From: Actinomycetes bacterium
GTDB taxonomy: Bacteria > Actinomycetota > Coriobacteriia > Anaerosomatales > JAJZPX01
NCBI GenBank assembly: GCA_021811025.1
Contig: JAJZPX010000019.1
Location: 1 to 14,017, forward strand
Length of the DNA stretch: 14,017 nucleotides
Direction: 5' to 3'
A program made the translations under genes and the position numbers. The number at the start of each line of letters is the position of its first letter. Within the stretch, counting starts at the first letter, position 1. Below, one piece after another: positions 6,932-13,642 of the stretch. The notes under the pieces are model-generated. The model saw only the letters and a list, made by a program, of their open reading frames with translations, ran no database searches and was not told the origin of the DNA.

Positions 6932-7468
6932 GTGAGGGTCTGGACGATCGGCCACTCCGACCGGACGCTCGCCGAGCTCGCCGCGTTGCTCCAGGGGTAC
7001 GGCGTCACCTCGGTCGCCGACGTGCGCTCCGTGCCCCGCTCGCGGCACGTGCCCTGGTTCGATCGCGAGGCGCTCGCGCGATCCCTGCCCGCTCTCGGCA
7101 TCGCGTACCGGCACTTCCCCGGCCTCGGCGGCTGGAGGCACGCGCGGAAGGACTCGCCCAACGGGGGCTGGCGCAACGCGTCGTTCAGGGGGTACGCGGA
7201 CTACATGCAGACGCCGGCGTTCGCGGAGGCCCTCGGCGAGCTTCTCGGCGCGGCGAACGCAGCGCCGACCTCGATGATGTGCGCGGAGGCGGTCCCGTGG
7301 CGCTGCCACCGGTCACTGATCGCCGACGCCCTCGTCGTGCGAGGCGTCGAGGTGACCGACATCCTCTCGCTTTCCTCGAGCCGGCCGCACGCGCTCACCC
7401 CGTTCGCGAGGGTGGACGGGGTAGACGGCACGAGCATCACCTATCCGCCGGGCCCGGAGGCGCGGTAG
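6932..7468 (+). CDS. DUF488 domain protein
   Basis: The protein has 178 residues from GTG 6932, with GAGGGGG upstream. It has the DUF488 hallmarks: the opening VWTIGHSDRT (residues 3-12), DVRSVPRSRH (30-39), a middle HFPGLGGWR, and MCAEAVPWRCHRSLIAD (116-132) with C117, C125 and H126. The length is close to the family norm. DUF488 proteins are small, soluble and widespread, and no reaction is established for them; the Cys/His cluster may be catalytic or bind metal. It starts 10 bases after the cysteine-rich gene and ends 10 bases before the metallopeptidase gene, so all three look like one operon. The family call is firm; the function is not. Confidence 0.93.
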   Translation: MRVWTIGHSDRTLAELAALLQGYGVTSVADVRSVPRSRHVPWFDREALARSLPALGIAYRHFPGLGGWRHARKDSPNGGWRNASFRGYADYMQTPAFAEALGELLGAANAAPTSMMCAEAVPWRCHRSLIADALVVRGVEVTDILSLSSSRPHALTPFARVDGVDGTSITYPPGPEAR

Positions 7469-7478
7469 CATCCGTTGG

Positions 7479-8192
7479 GTGACCGATCTCCCCGCTTACT
7501 CCGTGCGTGAGAGCCCCCGTGCACGTCGCGTCCGCCTGACGGTGAACGCGCGGGACGGGCTCGTCGTCGTCGTGCCGAAGCGCTTTCCCGCCGCGCGCAT
7601 CCCGGCCATCGTCCGCGAGCGCCGCGGCTGGATCGAGCGGGCGCTGGAGCGGGTGCGCGAGCGACGCGAAGCGCTGCTGGCGGAGAGCGGCGTTCGGCCG
7701 TCCAGCGTGGACTTGCCCGGCATCGGCGAGTCGTGGGTGGTCGAGTGCCGGCCCACCTCGGCCGAGGGGATTCGTGCGAGCGCCCGCGACGGCGTCCTGC
7801 GGCTCTCGGGCGACGCGGAGGACGTCGCGGGGATCGCCCGCGCTCTGCGACGGTTCGGGAGGGCACGAGCGTCCGAGGCGCTGCCGAGGCTCATTCGCGC
7901 GCTGTCCGACGAGGAGGGCCTGCCGTTCGCCGCCGTGCGCGTCCGTGCACAGCGCACGCGCTGGGGTAGCTGTTCGGCCGGAGGGCACATCAGCCTGAAC
8001 TGGACGCTCGCGTTCCTTTCGCCCGACCTCGTCCGCCACGTCATGCTGCACGAGCTCGTGCACACCCTGCGGCTGGACCACTCGCCGCACTTTCATGTGC
8101 TGCTCGCCGAACGCGAGCCGGAGACGGCCCGGCTGGCGGCGGAGCTCAGGGATGCGTGGCGGCACGTTCCGTGGTGGGCGCTGGACGGGTAA
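7479..8192 (+). CDS. YgjP/SprT-like zinc metallopeptidase (DUF45)
   Basis: The protein has 237 residues from GTG 7479; the ribosome binding site is weak, as expected from coupling to the preceding gene 10 bases away. The N-terminus (YSVRESPRARRVRLTVNARDGLVVVVPKRF) is the typical beta-hairpin opening of the YgjP family. The C-terminus has RTRWGSCSAGGHISLNW (159-175), then LHELVHTLRLDHSPHFH (190-206). The HExxH zinc site is H191-E192-H195, with H201 as likely third ligand. This is a gluzincin-like fold related to SprT and WSS1 peptidases. The middle section (about 70-130) is more variable than usual for the family. It lacks a signal peptide, so it is cytosolic. Its substrate is unknown; DNA-protein crosslink removal by SprT/WSS1 relatives is only an analogy. 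Confidence 0.92.
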   Translation: MTDLPAYSVRESPRARRVRLTVNARDGLVVVVPKRFPAARIPAIVRERRGWIERALERVRERREALLAESGVRPSSVDLPGIGESWVVECRPTSAEGIRASARDGVLRLSGDAEDVAGIARALRRFGRARASEALPRLIRALSDEEGLPFAAVRVRAQRTRWGSCSAGGHISLNWTLAFLSPDLVRHVMLHELVHTLRLDHSPHFHVLLAEREPETARLAAELRDAWRHVPWWALDG

Positions 8193-8225
8193 CAAGTGAC
8201 GCACGGCGGATGAGGAGCCCAACGA

Positions 8226-8237
8226 GGAGGATCCTCC
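8226..8237 (+). promoter_or_regulatory. Perfect 12-bp palindrome over the ribosome binding site
   Basis: GGAGGATCCTCC is fully self-complementary and ends directly before the GTG at 8238. It contains the Shine-Dalgarno sequence (GAGGAGG, 8224-8230) and its complement, so the site could be partly masked in a small hairpin or in an RNA dimer. It may be fortuitous. Confidence 0.35.
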
Positions 8238-8600
8238 GTGACCGATCAGCTGATAGCCCTGTCCGGGGCGATAGTCGGACTGGTGGGCGGCGGTTTCGTC
8301 GGATACGCCCTCGGCCGAAGGTACCGCACCGCCTGCGCGCGCGGCCGGTTCTGGGTTGCCAGCGTGCTCAGCGTGCTGCTCGGCATGGGGGTGATGTTCC
8401 TCGGTCTCGTCACGAGCGTCTCCTTCGTGGCGGGAGGGGGCGTGGGCCTGATGACGGGCGGCCTGAACGGGCTGCGCTGGGGGATGGGCCGCCTCTCCGA
8501 CGTGCCGCGGACGCCGTCCGGAGAGGAGCAGGGCGAGGAGCCGCGTCCAGAGCGTCCAGCACCCGGCGGGCCTCCCGATCACCCCGTTCACACCAGCTGA
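8238..8600 (+). CDS. Small membrane protein with Pro-rich acidic tail
   Basis: The protein has 120 residues from GTG 8238, with GAGGAGG seven bases upstream. Two or three hydrophobic segments are visible: about 5-26 (glycine-rich, ending at YALGRRYR), 39-58 and 60-78. The basic loop RRYRTACARGR places that loop in the cytoplasm. The tail from about 88 (DVPRTPSGEEQGEEPRPERP) is charged, rich in proline and likely disordered. I do not recognise the family. It follows the metallopeptidase by 45 bases and is probably the last gene of that operon. The frame and ribosome binding site are good, but no homology supports it. Confidence 0.62.
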   Translation: MTDQLIALSGAIVGLVGGGFVGYALGRRYRTACARGRFWVASVLSVLLGMGVMFLGLVTSVSFVAGGGVGLMTGGLNGLRWGMGRLSDVPRTPSGEEQGEEPRPERPAPGGPPDHPVHTS

Positions 8601-8791
8601 CGCGCCTCCTTTCCCGCCGCTCGCGCCGCCATTCACCGCGCTCTCCGCACCGCCCGCCGAGGATAAGCGCCGCCCGCGTGCGCTTCGCGGAATCCCCGCT
8701 GCCGCCCGGGTACGCTCGTGACATCTAAAGGTCTCTTCGGGCGACGTCACGCGACCCGAGGCTGATGGGAACTGGGGAAGGAGTGGTTGGC
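8601..8791. other. Noncoding gap before the MFS transporter gene
   Basis: I see no convincing gene here. It contains a weak dyad AAGCGC/GCGCTT (8665-8670, 8680-8685) and a spaced pair CGTGAC/GTCACG (8717-8722, 8746-8751) flanking CTAAAGG. The transporter promoter should lie here, but no clear -35/-10 pair is recognisable. Confidence 0.35.
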
Positions 8792-10261
8792 ATGGCCGAC
8801 AAGGTACCCGCCAAAGGGTACGTCGTCGCGCTGGCGGGCCTGGGCATCAACCTGGCCCTCGGCGTCCTGTACACGTGGTCGGTCGTCACCGCGACGCTCA
8901 CGAAGGCGTTCAAGCTGGGCGCCGACGGGCTGCCGGTGGCGGCTGCCGAGGCAGGCAAGTTCGTCACGGTGACGAAGCTGCCCAACGGCACGGTGAAGGA
9001 GGGCGCCGCCGCTCTGTCGAAGGCGGTCCTCGCGGACCACGCGTTCAACTGGACCGCCCTCGACGCGCTGGTCCCGTACGCGCTCGCGCTGCTCGCGTTC
9101 GGCATCATGATGGCGTTCGCCGGCCGCCTGCAGGACAAGTACGGGCCGAAGGTCATCGCCACGGTCGGCGGCCTGTTCGTCGGCGCCGGCATGATCCTGT
9201 CGAGCTTCACGGACATGTCCGCGAAGGGCAACCACCTGCCGATCATCATCGGCTTCGGCCTGCTCACGGGAGCCGGCATCGGTCTGGCGTATGCTTGCGC
9301 CACCCCCGCCGCCGTCAAGTGGTTCCCCGCCGCCCGCAAGGGCCTCGTCACCGGCACCGTCGTCGCCGGGTTCGGTCTCGCGTCGGTGTACACCGCGCCG
9401 CTGACCACGTACCTCATCGGTTCGATAGGCGTGTCCGGCATGTTCCGCACGCTGGGCATCGCGTTCCTGGTCTCGATCATCGTCTGCGCGATGCTGCTGC
9501 AGAACCCGCCCGCGGGCTACGTCGCTCCCGTCGTGGCGGCGGCAGGGTCGAAGAAGCCCGCCACGGCCGCTCCCGCGAATCTGAAGGTCGACTACACTTG
9601 GCGTGAGATGGTCAGGACCCCGCAGTTCTGGCTGCTGTGGTTCATGTACGCGTGCGTGGCGTTCGCGGGCCTGATGATGGTCGGCATCGTCTCGAAGGTC
9701 GCCGTGGACTACTTCGGCGCAGGCGGCCCGTACGCCGTCGAGGGATTCGCGACCGCGAAGTACTTCGGGCTCGCGCTTGGCATGGGCTTCATGTTCACGG
9801 TGGCGTTGGCCATCGGTAACGGCATCGGCCGTCCGATCGCCGGCATGGTGTCGGACGCGATCGGCCGCACTCGAACGATGGTCATCGTGTTCCTGGCGCA
9901 GGCCATCCTCGTGGGCTGGGCCGTTGGCGCCTCGACGAGCATGGCGATGCTGCTCGTCGTCGCCGCCGGCATCGGGTTCATGTACGGCGCCAACCTGACG
10001 CTGTTCCCCGCCACCACGTTCGACTTCTTCGGCCTGAAGAACGCGGGCGTGAACTACGGCATCGTCTTCACGGCCTGGGGCATCGGCGGCTCCATCGGCA
10101 ACTACTTCGCCGGTTTCGCCAAGAACCTCTGGGGCTCGTTCGGGCCGGCGTACACGATGGCCGCGGTCCTGTGCGTCATCGCGGCTGGCCTGACGGTCGT
10201 CACCAAGGCGCCGAAGGCCGAGCTCGCTGCTTCGAAGGCGGCCGAGGTGGAGCCGGCGTAG
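8792..10261 (+). CDS. OFA-family major facilitator transporter
   Basis: The protein has 489 residues from ATG 8792, with GGAAGGAG upstream; the in-frame ATG at 8765 has a poorer context. It has twelve predicted transmembrane helices in two halves joined by a cytoplasmic loop (about 236-270, Ala/Lys-rich). The start (YVVALAGLGINLALGVLYTWSVV), the motif-A loop GRLQDKYGPK (111-120), ATPAAVKWFPAARKGLVTG and the second-half GMVSDAIGRTR (351-361) fit the oxalate/formate antiporter (OFA) family. Characterised members exchange or import small carboxylates such as oxalate, formate, lactate or pyruvate; the substrate cannot be read from sequence. There is an unusual insertion of about 50 residues between helices 1 and 2 (about 38-88), probably outside the cell. 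It is a single-gene unit with its own terminator. Confidence 0.92.
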   Translation: MADKVPAKGYVVALAGLGINLALGVLYTWSVVTATLTKAFKLGADGLPVAAAEAGKFVTVTKLPNGTVKEGAAALSKAVLADHAFNWTALDALVPYALALLAFGIMMAFAGRLQDKYGPKVIATVGGLFVGAGMILSSFTDMSAKGNHLPIIIGFGLLTGAGIGLAYACATPAAVKWFPAARKGLVTGTVVAGFGLASVYTAPLTTYLIGSIGVSGMFRTLGIAFLVSIIVCAMLLQNPPAGYVAPVVAAAGSKKPATAAPANLKVDYTWREMVRTPQFWLLWFMYACVAFAGLMMVGIVSKVAVDYFGAGGPYAVEGFATAKYFGLALGMGFMFTVALAIGNGIGRPIAGMVSDAIGRTRTMVIVFLAQAILVGWAVGASTSMAMLLVVAAGIGFMYGANLTLFPATTFDFFGLKNAGVNYGIVFTAWGIGGSIGNYFAGFAKNLWGSFGPAYTMAAVLCVIAAGLTVVTKAPKAELAASKAAEVEPA

Positions 10262-10305
10262 TCGGTGCCACGCCTCGGTCCCGATCGGGGCCGGTGCGTG
10301 ATATA

Positions 10306-10341
10306 GGGGAGGTCTCGCGACCCCAAGCGCGAGGCCTCCCC
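10306..10341 (+). terminator. Intrinsic terminator after the MFS transporter gene
   Basis: GGGGAGGTCTCGCG (10306-10319) pairs with CGCGAGGCCTCCCC (10328-10341) over 14 bp, with one G-U pair, around the 8-base loop ACCCCAAG. It starts 45 bases after the transporter stop. The 3' flank is GCCTTTCAC, a short T run, so it is a good but not perfect rho-independent terminator. Confidence 0.82.
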
Positions 10342-10398
10342 GCCTTTCACGCAAGACGTGGAGAAGGTTTCGGTGAGAAGCCCCGGGAGACTGGGGGC

Positions 10399-10539
10399 AT
10401 AAGGCGCAAGAAACGCATCGTCGCACATCCGGACATCGAAGAGCTGCTGGTCCTGCACAACGTCTCCTGTGAGGCCAAGCCCTATCAGGTGCGGCAGTTC
10501 CAGAAGCTCGTACGGCGGTATCGACTCGAACCGAGGTGA
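10399..10539 (+). pseudogene. Short ORF remnant upstream of the HicB-like gene
   Basis: After the terminator an open frame reads about 46 residues (RRKKRIVAHPDIEELLVLHN, continuing to RYRLEPR) and stops at 10537-10539, six bases before the HicB-like start. There is no ATG, GTG or TTG in this frame between the terminator and the conserved-looking part; the nearest candidate is ATA at 10399. I do not recognise the family. The tight spacing is what one would expect of a toxin or partner gene, but it does not look like HicA. It may be a decayed gene that has lost its start, or not a gene. Confidence 0.3.
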
Positions 10540-10545
10540 GCAAGG

Positions 10546-10755
10546 GTGTCCGAAGCGCACGAGATCAGGGTGTTCTACAGTGACGAGGATGGCGGCTACA
10601 TCTCGGACGTCCCGTCGCTGCACTGCTGCTCAGCCTTCGGTGACACCCCTGAGGAGGCGCTGGCACAACTGCGCGTTGCGGAGCGGCTGTGGCTTGAGGC
10701 GAAGGCCGAACGCTCCTCGTGCTCACCGCGCACTCGCCCGGATCCCAGCCGCTGA
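10546..10755 (+). CDS. HicB-like small protein, orphan
   Basis: The protein has 69 residues from GTG 10546, with AGGTGAG and AAGG upstream. The core (IRVFYSDEDGGYISDVPSLHCCSAFGDTPEEALAQLRVAERLWLEA) is a clear HicB/UPF0150 fold: a short strand, the 'DGGYIA.VP.L..C.A.GDTPEEAL' signature and a helix. HicB proteins with a DNA-binding tail are antitoxins of the mRNA-cleaving toxin HicA; this one lacks such a tail and no HicA is recognisable beside it. The C-terminus (KAERSSCSPRTRPDPSR) is unlike the usual 'GRPIPEP' ending. The next frame reads ARIPAAEP at that point, so a small frameshift may have altered the tail. It is probably a stand-alone member or a remnant of a toxin-antitoxin pair. Confidence 0.72.
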   Translation: MSEAHEIRVFYSDEDGGYISDVPSLHCCSAFGDTPEEALAQLRVAERLWLEAKAERSSCSPRTRPDPSR

Positions 10756-10810
10756 ACCGGCTGTCACCGACCGCTGCCACACTGTGAGCGGCAAAGCGGA
10801 CGGCGGGAGG

Positions 10811-10852
10811 GGATGTGGCGGCACCAGCCGGGATGCCGCTACGCCCACATCC
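10811..10852. terminator. Possible two-way hairpin between convergent genes
   Basis: GGATGTGG (10811-10818) and CCACATCC (10845-10852) are perfect complements. CGGCA/TGCCG (10819-10823, 10834-10838) continues the stem after an asymmetric bulge. It overlaps the last codons of the helicase gene and lies between convergent genes. It lacks a T tract on either strand, so its role as a terminator is tentative. Confidence 0.35.
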
Positions 10853-12869
10853 GCCTGACGCGCTCTCGCGCGTTCGCGGCGGGTCCCCCCGCGTCTCTCG
10901 CGTCGGGCTCTTCGGCCGGCCCGGCGCTCAGCGCCACGAAGTGCGGCTTCACGCGCTCGGAGAGGAATCGCGAGGGCTGAGCGTACCCGTGCCGATCCGT
11001 CGGCCCCTTGCCGACGACGTAGTAGCGCAGCGGCACCGTGACGTACAGGTGGTCCTTCGCCCGAGTGCACGCCACGTAGAACAGCCGCCGCTCCTCCTCG
11101 ATCTCGTCGGCCGAGCCGCACGCCATGTCCGAGGGGATGCAGCCGTCGGCGGCGTGGATGACGTAGACCGCGTCCCACTCCAGCCCCTTCGCCGAGTGGA
11201 TGGTGGAGAGCACCAGCCAGTCCTCGTCGAGATGCGGCGCCTGCGCGAGGTCGCCGGTCCAGCCGGGGGCGTCCAGCACGAGCTCGGACAGGAAGCGCTC
11301 GCGCGAGGAGTAGCGCGCGGACAGGGCCTCGAGCTGCTCGAGGTCCGTGAGGCGGCCGCGGGCGTTGTCGTAGCGCTGCTCGAGCAGAGGGCGGTAGAAG
11401 TCGCGCACGGCGGAGAGCTGCGAGGCGAGCGGCGGCGGCTCCGCGTGCAGGCGCCGCATGAGCGCCACGAGGTCGGGCCAGAACACGCGCGCGGGCGCGG
11501 GTGGGCGTTCGTCCGCCCACGCTGCGAAGTCGCCGCCTGCCCCTGCGAGCGCAGTCATGAGCTCGAGGGCGCGCTTGGGGCCGATCCCCGGCACGAGCGA
11601 CAGCACGCGCGTGCCCGCCATGAGATCCGCGGGGTTCTCTGCGAGCCGCAGGAACGCGACGAGGTCCTTCACGTGCGCCGATTCGACGAACTTGAGCCCG
11701 CCGTACTTCCGGAACGGCACGTTGCGCCGTGCGAGCTCCAGCTCGAGCTCGGCCGAGTGATGCGCGGCGCGAAAGAGCACCGCCTGCCGGCGCAGCGCGA
11801 GCCCCTGCTCGCGGTGCTCGAGCACGCGCTCCACGACGAAGCGCGTCTGCTCCGCCTCGTCGCGGCACGTCACGAGCGCCGGCCTCCCGCCTCCCTCGCG
11901 CGCGGTCCACAGCGCCTTCTCGTGACGCTCGGCGGCCTCGGCGATCACCTCGTTCGTGGCGGCGAGGATGCCGGCGTTGCTGCGGTAGTTCCGCTCGAGC
12001 GCGACGATCTCCGCGCCGGGCACCTCGGCGGAAAAGTCGAGGATGTTGCGCACCGTGGCGGCGCGGAAACCGTAGATCGCCTGTGCGTCGTCGCCGACGA
12101 CGGTGACCCCGCCGCCGTCCGGCCGGAGCAGCCTCACGATGGCCGCCTGGAGCGCGTTGGTGTCCTGGTACTCGTCGACGAGCACGTGGTCGAAGCGCTC
12201 GCGCACGCGCGCTCCGGCGACCTCGTCGGACAGCAGCGCGTGCCAGAAGAGCAGGAGGTCGTCGTAGTCGAGCACGCTCGACGCCTCCTTGCGGTCGGTG
12301 TAGCCCACGAACAGCCGCTTGAGGTCGTCTTCGTGCTCTGCGCACCAGGGGAAGCGGCGCGCCAGCGCCTCGGCGAGCGGCTCTTCGGCGTTGACGCATC
12401 GCGAGTAGATGTCGAGACACGTGCCCTTCTGCGGGAAGCGGCGGTCGGTCCTCGAGAGCCCGAGCTCGCCGCGCACGACGTTCATCATGTCCGCGGAGTC
12501 CGCGCGGTCCATGATCGTGAAGCCGGGGTCGAGCCCGATCGCCTCGGCGTGGACGCGCAGCAGGCGCGCCGCGACGGCGTGGAAGGTCCCGCCCCAAACA
12601 CGACGACTCGCCGGGAGCCCGTCGAGTCCGCGGAGGATGCCGTCCACGCGCGCGAGCATCTCTGCCGAGGCGCGGCGCGTGAACGTGAGCAGCAGGATGC
12701 GCTCGGAGCGCGTGCCGTTGGCGATCAGCCAGGCGACGCGGTGGGCGAGCGTGGCGGTCTTCCCAGTCCCCGCGCCGGCGACGACGAGCAGCGGGCCGTC
12801 GCCGTGAGAGACGGCGAGCCGCTGCCTGTCGTTGAGGCCGGCGAGGATCGCTTCGTCGCGCTCGGGCAT
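10839..12869 (-). CDS. UvrD/PcrA/Rep-type superfamily 1 DNA helicase
   Basis: The protein has 676 residues from ATG 12869, with AGGAGGGGG upstream. All superfamily 1A motifs are intact: Q motif LNDRQRLAV (12-20), Walker A GAGTGKT (32-38), Ia LTFTRRASAEM, II VDEYQDTN (231-238), III VGDDAQAIYGFRAA (258-271), IV LERNYRS (291-297), V TIHSAKGLEWD (556-566), and VI EERRLFYVACTRAK (592-605). A helix-hairpin-helix-like LVPGIGPKRALELM lies at 425-438. It is therefore an ATP-dependent 3'-5' helicase for repair or replication restart. At 676 residues it is nearer Rep in size than UvrD, and the C-terminal tail is short, with no HRDC or nuclease domain. A LexA-type box 41 bases upstream of the start indicates SOS control. 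The exact orthologue (uvrD, pcrA or uvrD2) cannot be fixed, so no symbol is given. Confidence 0.95.
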   Translation of the reverse strand: MPERDEAILAGLNDRQRLAVSHGDGPLLVVAGAGTGKTATLAHRVAWLIANGTRSERILLLTFTRRASAEMLARVDGILRGLDGLPASRRVWGGTFHAVAARLLRVHAEAIGLDPGFTIMDRADSADMMNVVRGELGLSRTDRRFPQKGTCLDIYSRCVNAEEPLAEALARRFPWCAEHEDDLKRLFVGYTDRKEASSVLDYDDLLLFWHALLSDEVAGARVRERFDHVLVDEYQDTNALQAAIVRLLRPDGGGVTVVGDDAQAIYGFRAATVRNILDFSAEVPGAEIVALERNYRSNAGILAATNEVIAEAAERHEKALWTAREGGGRPALVTCRDEAEQTRFVVERVLEHREQGLALRRQAVLFRAAHHSAELELELARRNVPFRKYGGLKFVESAHVKDLVAFLRLAENPADLMAGTRVLSLVPGIGPKRALELMTALAGAGGDFAAWADERPPAPARVFWPDLVALMRRLHAEPPPLASQLSAVRDFYRPLLEQRYDNARGRLTDLEQLEALSARYSSRERFLSELVLDAPGWTGDLAQAPHLDEDWLVLSTIHSAKGLEWDAVYVIHAADGCIPSDMACGSADEIEEERRLFYVACTRAKDHLYVTVPLRYYVVGKGPTDRHGYAQPSRFLSERVKPHFVALSAGPAEEPDARDAGGPAANARERVRRMWA

Positions 12870-12906
12870 CGGGAGACCCCCTCCTGGGTCGAGGCTCTCC
12901 CGATGC
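12866..12906 (-). promoter_or_regulatory. 11-bp inverted repeat spanning the helicase start codon
   Basis: GCATCGGGAGA (12866-12876) and TCTCCCGATGC (12896-12906) are perfect complements with a 19-base spacer. On the helicase mRNA the 3' arm contains the ATG and the loop contains the Shine-Dalgarno sequence AGGAGGGGG. If the transcript begins upstream of 12906, this could fold and modulate initiation. A -10-like TAGCAT (minus strand of 12903-12908) would place the start near 12896 and remove the 5' arm, in which case the repeat is more likely an operator or coincidence. Confidence 0.6.
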
Positions 12907-12910
12907 TACA

Positions 12911-12924
12911 CGAACAAGCGTTCG
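12911..12924 (-). promoter_or_regulatory. LexA (SOS/Cheo) box upstream of the helicase gene
   Basis: CGAACAAGCGTTCG has perfect CGAAC/GTTCG half-sites around four bases and fits the Gram-positive/actinobacterial LexA consensus CGAACRNRYGTTCG. It is 41 bases upstream of the helicase start, just above a possible -10 (TAGCAT on the minus strand), where bound LexA would block transcription. UvrD-type helicases are known SOS-regulon members. The divergent gene begins 131 bases away and could share the control. Confidence 0.8.
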
Positions 12925-13055
12925 ACCGCACCTCTCTGCCGCCGTGACCCGCCGGCGTGCGGCATCTCCGGGCGGCGAGGTAGACTGCAGCTAGACGTGT
13001 GCGAGCGCGCCCTCGCAGTGCGCTGCAACGGTTGACAGAAGCAGGGGGAGGCAGA
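12925..13055. other. Divergent intergenic region, promoter not resolved
   Basis: These 131 bases lie between the LexA box and the phosphoribosyltransferase start. I find no gene. A TTGACA at 13032-13037 lies too close to GTG 13056 to be a usable -35. The plus-strand promoter is not identifiable. Confidence 0.35.
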
Positions 13056-13642
13056 GTGGCTGTTGAGATTCATCCGCGAAGGATCAAGGGTTTGTGGAAG
13101 GAAGGATGGGTTCTCGACTATCACAGCGAGCACAGCGAGTTCGTGGGCCACGACGCGTACGGTCATCCGAAGTACGAGACGACGCGGACTCCCGTCGGAG
13201 AGCTGCTGTATCGTTTGAAGTACCGAGGAAACCAGGAGGTCGTTGGAGAGTTGGTGCAAGTGGCCGCGGGGTTCGTCAAGAAGTGGTCGCCACCTCTCGA
13301 AGCAGTGGTTCCCGTCCCTCCATCCAAGCAGAGGGTCCGGCAGCCCGTGCTTCAGTTGGCTCAGGGGCTCTCGGCTGCCCTGGGCCTGTCCCTCCGAGAC
13401 GTCGTGATCCGTCGGAGCAGCCCGAAGCAGCTGAAGGATGTACACGATTTCGATGAGCGAACCAGGCTTCTCGAGAACGCGCATGAAGTCGACGACACCT
13501 CTGTGGCTCGAAGCTCGTTCTCTTGATCGACGATCTCTATCGCTCCGGTGCGACACTGAACGCGGTGACGAAGGCGCTGATGGACAAGGGTAGCGTCTCA
13601 ACCGTCTACGTGCTGGCCTTCACTTGTACGAGGAGTTCTTGA
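13056..13642 (+). pseudogene. ComF-like phosphoribosyltransferase with a one-base frameshift
   Basis: From GTG 13056 (GGGGGAGG upstream) the frame runs 156 residues to a stop at 13524-13526. The family signature continues in the -1 frame from about 13511. Joining 'DDTSVAR' to 'KLVLLIDDLYRSGATL' by restoring one base gives 195 residues ending at 13640-13642. The combined protein has GELLYRLKYRG (48-58), VVPVPPSKQRVRQPV (84-98), an LKDVHDFDERTRLL region and the 13-residue PRPP-binding loop LLIDDLYRSGATL with both acidic residues. This matches ComF-type type I phosphoribosyltransferases, though without the N-terminal CxxC zinc finger of classical ComF. It ends with a TGATG overlap on the next gene, so coupling needs the -1 frame. 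It could be a recent mutation, an assembly error or programmed slippage. Wobble positions are less GC-rich than in neighbours, suggesting transfer. Confidence 0.78.

Noticed and set aside
7441..8750. Minus-strand open frames opposite the DUF488 and metallopeptidase genes
   Set aside because: They are compositionally biased shadows with no motif, while the plus strand shows DUF488 and HExxH signatures with operon spacing.
10294..10539. GTG start at 10294 giving a longer ORF before the HicB-like gene
   Set aside because: It would translate straight through the strong terminator stem at 10306-10341.
8747..10543. A 598-codon minus-strand open frame opposite the MFS transporter
   Set aside because: It runs through the intrinsic terminator and lacks any domain; the plus strand has clear MFS topology and motifs.
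10815..12947. A 710-codon plus-strand open frame opposite the helicase
   Set aside because: It crosses the LexA box and helicase start region and has no domain; the helicase motifs on the minus strand are complete.
13032..13037. Perfect TTGACA hexamer
   Set aside because: It is only 18 bases from the GTG start at 13056, so a matching -10 would fall inside the coding region.
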